NCBI RefSeq assembly: GCF_000382365.1
Contig: NZ_KB908234.1
Location: 18,503-82,502, forward strand
Direction: 5' to 3'
From: Pannonibacter phragmitetus DSM 14782
GTDB lineage: Bacteria > Pseudomonadota > Alphaproteobacteria > Rhizobiales > Stappiaceae
DNA: 64,000 bases
Both the position numbers and the translations under genes were made by a program. The notes under the pieces are model-generated. The model made no database searches. It saw only the letters and a program-made list of their open reading frames with translations, and was not told the DNA's origin. Shown in pieces: positions 61,501 through 64,000 of this stretch. How positions within the stretch are numbered: position 1 is the first letter of the stretch; the number at the start of each line of letters is the position of its first letter.

Positions 61501-61724
61501 ATAATGCGAATTTCGCCATTTCCGGATAATTCGTTGAGCGCCTGGAGAATGTCCGCAGCCGATGCCCTCAGTCCCGTAGACTTTAGCCGCCAAAGCAGTT
61601 GCTCTTGAGATGCACCAGCCGGATACATCTCAAGCAGGCGGCGAACGCTGGAAGCATACATTTCGACGAACCGGTTTCTCTTATCCGAAAATCCCGCCCC
61701 GGCCGCGCGGCGAGCGCTGAGCAC
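58500..61724 (-). CDS. SF1 (UPF1-like) helicase with C-terminal Vsr/DUF559-like nuclease domain
   Basis: A 1074-residue protein. It has an N-terminal winged-helix-like segment (SVRRLLEMYPAGASQEQLLW), then SF1 helicase motifs: Walker A VQGPPGTGKSDVIVSVIASA near 405, IIDEASQCDIASALPLFF near 687 and QFRSAPGIIGYLNDEF near 775. TIDKFQGGEADVIFFS lies near 890 and RRFNVAVSRAKAVCVV near 927. The last 100 residues carry a restriction-like fold (WEERLYNALERRGLKPEKQY, then LDVEVDGRAWHTDADGNRK), as in Vsr/DUF559 nucleases. The first in-frame ATG (61724) is used; MYASSVRR at 61661 is an alternative. It is the first gene of the operon. Confidence 0.88.
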   Translation of the reverse strand: MLSARRAAGAGFSDKRNRFVEMYASSVRRLLEMYPAGASQEQLLWRLKSTGLRASAADILQALNELSGNGEIRIISGDRWVLSRFNGGPDPKGGNGSPGLPGRASDDAPVLRAVRGQYSRMEPETVSPLPEASASSAMPLSGIWRELLAYYAATQRSDPRGKILQLASNHGTSWQMLSAAGDWWSNALVRVPLENLPETFREALVKRPERTCAIGYPLTLLDSTGGMEVLPALLLPAEWEVTHDHLKIVVRTADPVINPEWLKKVTARKRWKADDLTDRLFPEGEDRDLGAVTRRLRNVAATLGAGNLAAGKLDDIITADKEGICNAAALFLPADRTYTQGTANDLAAMADMPVDETRGTAMEALFADEGLSGPDEEDAKLLQLRDLTDRQFAAACDILTKPLTVVQGPPGTGKSDVIVSVIASAVAARQTVLFASKNHQALDEVERRLADICGDSPVVIRGRDAEGERDTNFLAELKLLAASEPVSGLATGMPDFRLARALTEAKAIRQKRTQSGLEMDRLQDRLVRLEGSSGTHDDKKNDKRLLWSLADWIVSLFRKNKPGGTPAFDPGKATPEELRRRIAQLRSLLESLPHTPDAASLPAEGTDYLERLTGELRTLFAQITGLGAGERKTLLEDIKELEFSGITKARGLAAKEARLLLRHRPVWAVSTLSVPSRIPLVAGLFDLLIIDEASQCDIASALPLFFRAKRAAVVGDPEQLSFVPQLSLQQENALMDAAKLPRAGRARIAQSKNSLFGFADMRPAKAHHFLADQFRSAPGIIGYLNDEFYQGHLIGRCKDEELAKAPGYKAGIEWVDVKGQTIRVDDQNLNEAEAEEAARRIALLASDHTFEGTIGALSPFVGQVAGIRRAVDRLLPEELQQRVRLKIATIDKFQGGEADVIFFSTVYTEGAPFGVTNFLAKEARRFNVAVSRAKAVCVVIGDLSAARKSPIKPLWRLAHHATSPGQRRREGFDSVWEERLYNALERRGLKPEKQYPAGNRFLDIALFHNGVKLDVEVDGRAWHTDADGNRKVSDVLRDREMKARGWKVRRFWVSEIDRDMENCLELIDSDLGRR

Positions 61725-61748
61725 GATGGAAACAAGGATGAATCAAAG

Positions 61749-61776
61749 CAATAGATTGCCTACTTGAAATCTATTG
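61749..61776. promoter_or_regulatory. Inverted repeat upstream of the defence operon
   Basis: CAATAGATT and AATCTATTG are perfect 9-bp arms around a 10-bp spacer, 25 bp before the first start codon of the operon. The position and AT richness fit an operator overlapping the operon promoter. No dedicated regulator gene adjoins it. The remaining gap 61725-62018 shows no gene. Confidence 0.5.
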
Positions 61777-62018
61777 AGCCAGCCCGTGAAGAGCAAGTTG
61801 AGACACGCTTTATTCAGAGTTGAGATTCATGCTCCGCTATGGCGGAAAGATCGTGGTATGCAAGCCAGCGCTAACCTCTGCGGAGAATGACCTAGCCCCA
61901 AACTATTATCCGGCTCTGAGTTCGTTTCCGAGGCTGATGAAGTGCGCCCCGATTTTGGGCCAAGGAGCGCTAGGCACAATTATATCTCTCTCCCCCCTTT
62001 CCCGCCCCCCTCCCCGCC

Positions 62019-62705
62019 TCATCCCCCACCTGCGCTCATGGCCCAGCCGCGAAAGGACAGGGCGGCGTAGAAGAGGGATGGGGTCTTGAAGCCGGCTTCC
62101 CGGAAGCAGTCTTCTTCTTCCGCCGGAGAGAGCAGCGGCAGGCGCTCCGCCATGGCTTTGGCCGATGCTGCGGCCTTGTGCGGATCCGGGTTTGCGCCTG
62201 CGGCAAAGGCGGCGGAGCGGGCCAGCCAGGTTTCGGCTTCGCCTCCGGGGCTGGTGTGGTGAGCGGCAACGAAAATGCCGCCCGGCTTGAGGCGGCTGCG
62301 AACGTCCCGCAAGGTCTGGAGCCTTTCGGCTTTGCTGAGGAAATGCAGCGTCAGAAGGCACACGGCCCCGTCAAATGGGCCAAGGGGGGCGTCAACGGCG
62401 GTGCCCAAAATGAGCTCTGCCCGCTCCGCGCAGCCGGAAAGCGTCTGCCGGGCGATGTCCAGCATGGCGGGCGACGGATCGACACCCGTAAACCGCCAGT
62501 CCGGCTGCGCCTGCGCCATGGCCCGGATTTCCAGCCCGCCGCCTGCCCCCACCACCAGAACATGTGCCGCGCGTCGAGCCTTTTCGGCAATGAGCAGCGC
62601 CGTCATCTTGTGAAGATCCGCCAGTCCCGGCACCTTGCGGGGCGTATCGCGCAGGTAGGAGGCGACGGCGGCCGGATCCATGAAGGCATCGGGCGTGCGG
62701 GTCAT
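62019..62705 (-). CDS. Class I SAM-dependent methyltransferase
   Basis: A 228-residue protein with SAM motif I HVLVVGAGGGLEIRAMAQAQ near 50, the acidic GVDPSPAMLDIARQTL near 75 and motif IV DGAVCLLTLHFLSK near 112. The substrate cannot be inferred. I start at MTRTPDAFMD (62705); an ATG 15 bp upstream is weaker. It is divergent from an Rrf2 regulator, with paired operator-like repeats between them. Confidence 0.88.
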   Translation of the reverse strand: MTRTPDAFMDPAAVASYLRDTPRKVPGLADLHKMTALLIAEKARRAAHVLVVGAGGGLEIRAMAQAQPDWRFTGVDPSPAMLDIARQTLSGCAERAELILGTAVDAPLGPFDGAVCLLTLHFLSKAERLQTLRDVRSRLKPGGIFVAAHHTSPGGEAETWLARSAAFAAGANPDPHKAAASAKAMAERLPLLSPAEEEDCFREAGFKTPSLFYAALSFRGWAMSAGGG

Positions 62706-62728
62706 GGGGCATCCTTTCATGCAACTTC

Positions 62729-62776
62729 AACTGATACATAACACGGCATTCCCTCACGTATCAACAACTGATACAT
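62729..62776. promoter_or_regulatory. Operator-like repeats between methyltransferase and Rrf2 gene
   Basis: AACTGATACAT occurs twice (62729-62739 and 62766-62776). The second copy is half of an inverted repeat GTATCA-ACAAC-TGATAC (62758-62774). Rrf2 proteins bind symmetric sites in their own divergent promoters, so these are probable sites for the adjacent regulator controlling both genes. Confidence 0.6.
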
Positions 62777-62814
62777 GTCATGCAGCCGCATGATGGCCGG
62801 TGCAGAGGCAGGCG

Positions 62815-63300
62815 ATGAACAAGGACACGAGGCTTTCGGACGTGCTGCATGTGCTGCTGCACATGGGACAGGTCGAGGAACCATTGACCTCCGGCGTTCT
62901 GGCCAGGAGCATGGGCACCAACCCGGCCGTCTTCCGCAGGACCATGGCGGGCTTGCGCAAGGCGGGCTACGTCACCTCCGGCAAGGGCCACGGCGGAGGC
63001 TGGCAGCTGGCACGGCCGCTTGACCAGATCACCTTGCTTGCCGTCTATGAGGCGCTCGGCCGGCCGGCCCTTTTCGCCATCGGCTCCCGCAGCGCCCATC
63101 CCGGCTGCATGATCGAACGGAACACCAATGCGGCGCTGGCCGGCACCCTGAACAGTGCGCAGAGCCTGCTGCTTGCCCGGTTCGCTGAAGTGACGCTGGA
63201 TCAGCTCATGCCTCAGCCTCAGGAAGCGCCCTCCGGCGCGTGCGGCGACGGGACAGCTGCTGCCAAGGGCGCGGCTCTCCCCACCCAGAAGGGTGCCTGA
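62815..63300 (+). CDS. Rrf2-family transcriptional regulator
   Basis: A 161-residue protein with an Rrf2 winged helix (LSDVLHVLLHMGQVEEPLTS, then VFRRTMAGLRKAGYVTSGKG) and the wing GHGGGWQLARPLDQITLLAV. Only one Cys (HPGCMIE) lies in the region where Fe-S Rrf2 proteins carry three, so it is more like the non-Fe-S branch such as YwnA. I start at MNKDTRLSD (62815), 15 bp after a weaker ATG. Divergent to the methyltransferase, it probably regulates it. Confidence 0.88.
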   Translation: MNKDTRLSDVLHVLLHMGQVEEPLTSGVLARSMGTNPAVFRRTMAGLRKAGYVTSGKGHGGGWQLARPLDQITLLAVYEALGRPALFAIGSRSAHPGCMIERNTNAALAGTLNSAQSLLLARFAEVTLDQLMPQPQEAPSGACGDGTAAAKGAALPTQKGA

Positions 63301-63349
63301 TCTGGCCCCGCAGATGCGGCCGGTCAACGAGTCTTGAAGGAAGTATCAG

Positions 63350-63600
63350 ATGCTGCGGGACATGAGTGATACACTGGCCTTCATCGAGGTTGCCGAGCGG
63401 GGCTGCTTTACGGCGGCGGCCGAAAGCCTGCGGACATCCAAGGCACGGATCAGCAAGAAGGTGCAGGATCTGGAGCAGCGGCTGGGGGTCCAGCTTTTCC
63501 ACCGCACCACCCGCACCATCCGGCTGACAGAGGCCGGAACGATCTATTTCGAACGGTGCCGGGGCCTCGTCCGCCTCATTTCCGATGCGGAAAGCGCGGT
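63350..63600 (+). pseudogene. LysR-family regulator, truncated after the DNA-binding domain
   Basis: MRDMSDTLAFIEVAERG-like start after an AAGGAAG site (first codon ATG at 63350), then FTAAAESLRTSKARISKKVQ and LGVQLFHRTTRTIRLTEAG. This is a complete LysR helix-turn-helix and the start of the linker helix. Homology to LysR stops at about 63600; the frame continues for 70 bp of unrelated sequence to a stop at 63673. The effector domain is missing. The 63601-63717 segment is not recognisable and may be part of an older insertion. Confidence 0.8.
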
Positions 63601-63717
63601 TGGGTCTGCACGAGTGCCAGTGCGGAAGTGTGCTTTGAACAGTTCAAGGGGGCTTGGGGTATCGTCGCTTTAGCTTTTGCTTGAAAACTCAGACAGACAG
63701 ATTGCTGCACCCGCCTT

Positions 63718-64000
63718 TGAACCGTCCTGGCTTTCCAGGAGGCTCCTATTTGTGAGAAGGAGCTGAGATGAGCGCTACAAGGAACAAGTTTTCGGGTGAG
63801 TTTCGCGACCGTGCCGTGCGGATGGTGGCGGAGCATCGTGGGGATTACCCGTCGGAGTGGGCGGCGCTGACCTCGATTGCTGGCAAGATCGGCTGCACGA
63901 GCGAGACGCTGCGCCGCTGGTGCCGGGAGGAGGCTGGCCGACGAGCGGGGCCAGAGGCGCAGGCCGTCAACGACCGGGACCGGGTCAAGGCATTGGAGCG
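63718..64000 (+). mobile_element. Left end of an IS3-family insertion sequence (continues past window)
   Basis: TGAACCGTCCTGGCTTTCCA at 63718 matches the terminal-repeat style of many IS3-family elements (TGAACCG...GG with a GGAGGCTC follow-up). An OrfA gene begins 50 bp inside. The right end is outside the window, so the boundaries and target duplication cannot be checked. Confidence 0.65.
63768..64000 (+). CDS. IS3-family transposase OrfA (partial)
   Basis: Starts after [30 protein letters not shown], then [20 protein letters not shown], is the OrfA helix-turn-helix of IS3-family elements. The frame is open to the window edge, so it is partial only because of the window. OrfB should follow with a programmed frameshift. 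Confidence 0.9.
   Translation, partial: MSATRNKFSGEFRDRAVRMVAEHRGDYPSEWAALTSIAGKIGCTSETLRRWCREEAGRRAGPEAQAVNDRDRVKALE

Noticed and set aside
47802..62018. A second element ending in another copy of the tRNA-Gln att repeat
   Set aside because: Reading through the region, no third copy of the 21-bp repeat was found, and no second integrase is present. The hipBA and defence segment therefore cannot be called a tandem tRNA island.

Overview
The window looks like the chromosome of a GC-rich alphaproteobacterium, probably of the broad Rhodospirillales/Rhizobiales type. The evidence is the hut operon with the HutF/HutG five-step route, a pyrB gene followed by a degenerate dihydroorotase, the run plsY-dprA-topA-rnr-DUF983-NUDIX-rpmG, and guaB near rsmB-like, rlmE and ppx genes. 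The genus cannot be fixed from sequence inspection alone.

Positions 1-8657 hold a histidine-utilisation locus. On the minus strand hutI-hutH-hutG-hutU leads into a TRAP solute-binding protein cut by the window edge. On the plus strand lie hutF and the repressor hutC. A 16-bp palindrome in the divergent hutI/hutF gap is a likely HutC operator. Positions 8673-31619 are mostly core chromosome: an MBL-fold hydrolase, an FCD-type GntR regulator, ruvX, an AEC transporter, pyrB, pyrX, plsY, dprA, topA, rnr and rpmG, and on the minus strand an rsmB-like gene, guaB, rlmE and ppx. Within this core, 23.7-25.7 kb is unusual. It has a tandemly duplicated intergenic block, two adjacent RiPP precursors with nitrile-hydratase-type leaders but no maturation enzymes nearby, and a small membrane protein whose C-terminal motif reappears in the duplicated block.

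An intact tRNA-Gln(CTG) gene at 32061-32134 marks the left end of a 15.7-kb integrated element. Its last 21 bp recur at 47781-47801. The element encodes a tyrosine integrase, a plasmid-type replicase, a single-chain type ISP restriction-modification enzyme coupled to a secreted Cys-rich protein, mobC and a relaxase with a hairpin-rich oriT candidate, several small unknown ORFs, a 15-bp palindrome (TTCGTGACTCACGAA and variants) at five places, and a cluster of AAGGAYTCG repeats near the right end. Transposase remnants are scattered through it.

To its right are a hipBA toxin-antitoxin pair (48.0-49.5 kb), a decayed stretch with transposase and regulator remnants, and the most striking feature of the window: a compact five-gene minus-strand operon (61724 to 50939). 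It encodes an SF1 helicase with a C-terminal Vsr/DUF559-like nuclease domain, a membrane-anchored coiled-coil protein, a membrane-anchored coiled-coil McrB-type AAA+ GTPase, a DUF2357/McrC-like protein and an Hsp70-like protein. This resembles the coiled-coil McrBC-derived (CoCoNuT-type) antiviral systems. The window ends with a SAM methyltransferase diverging from an Rrf2 regulator, and a LysR gene broken near a partial IS3-family element.

Together, 32-62 kb reads as a defence and mobility region joined to a housekeeping chromosome: a mobilisable tRNA island with its own R-M enzyme, next to a TA module and a multi-gene nucleotide-dependent defence operon.
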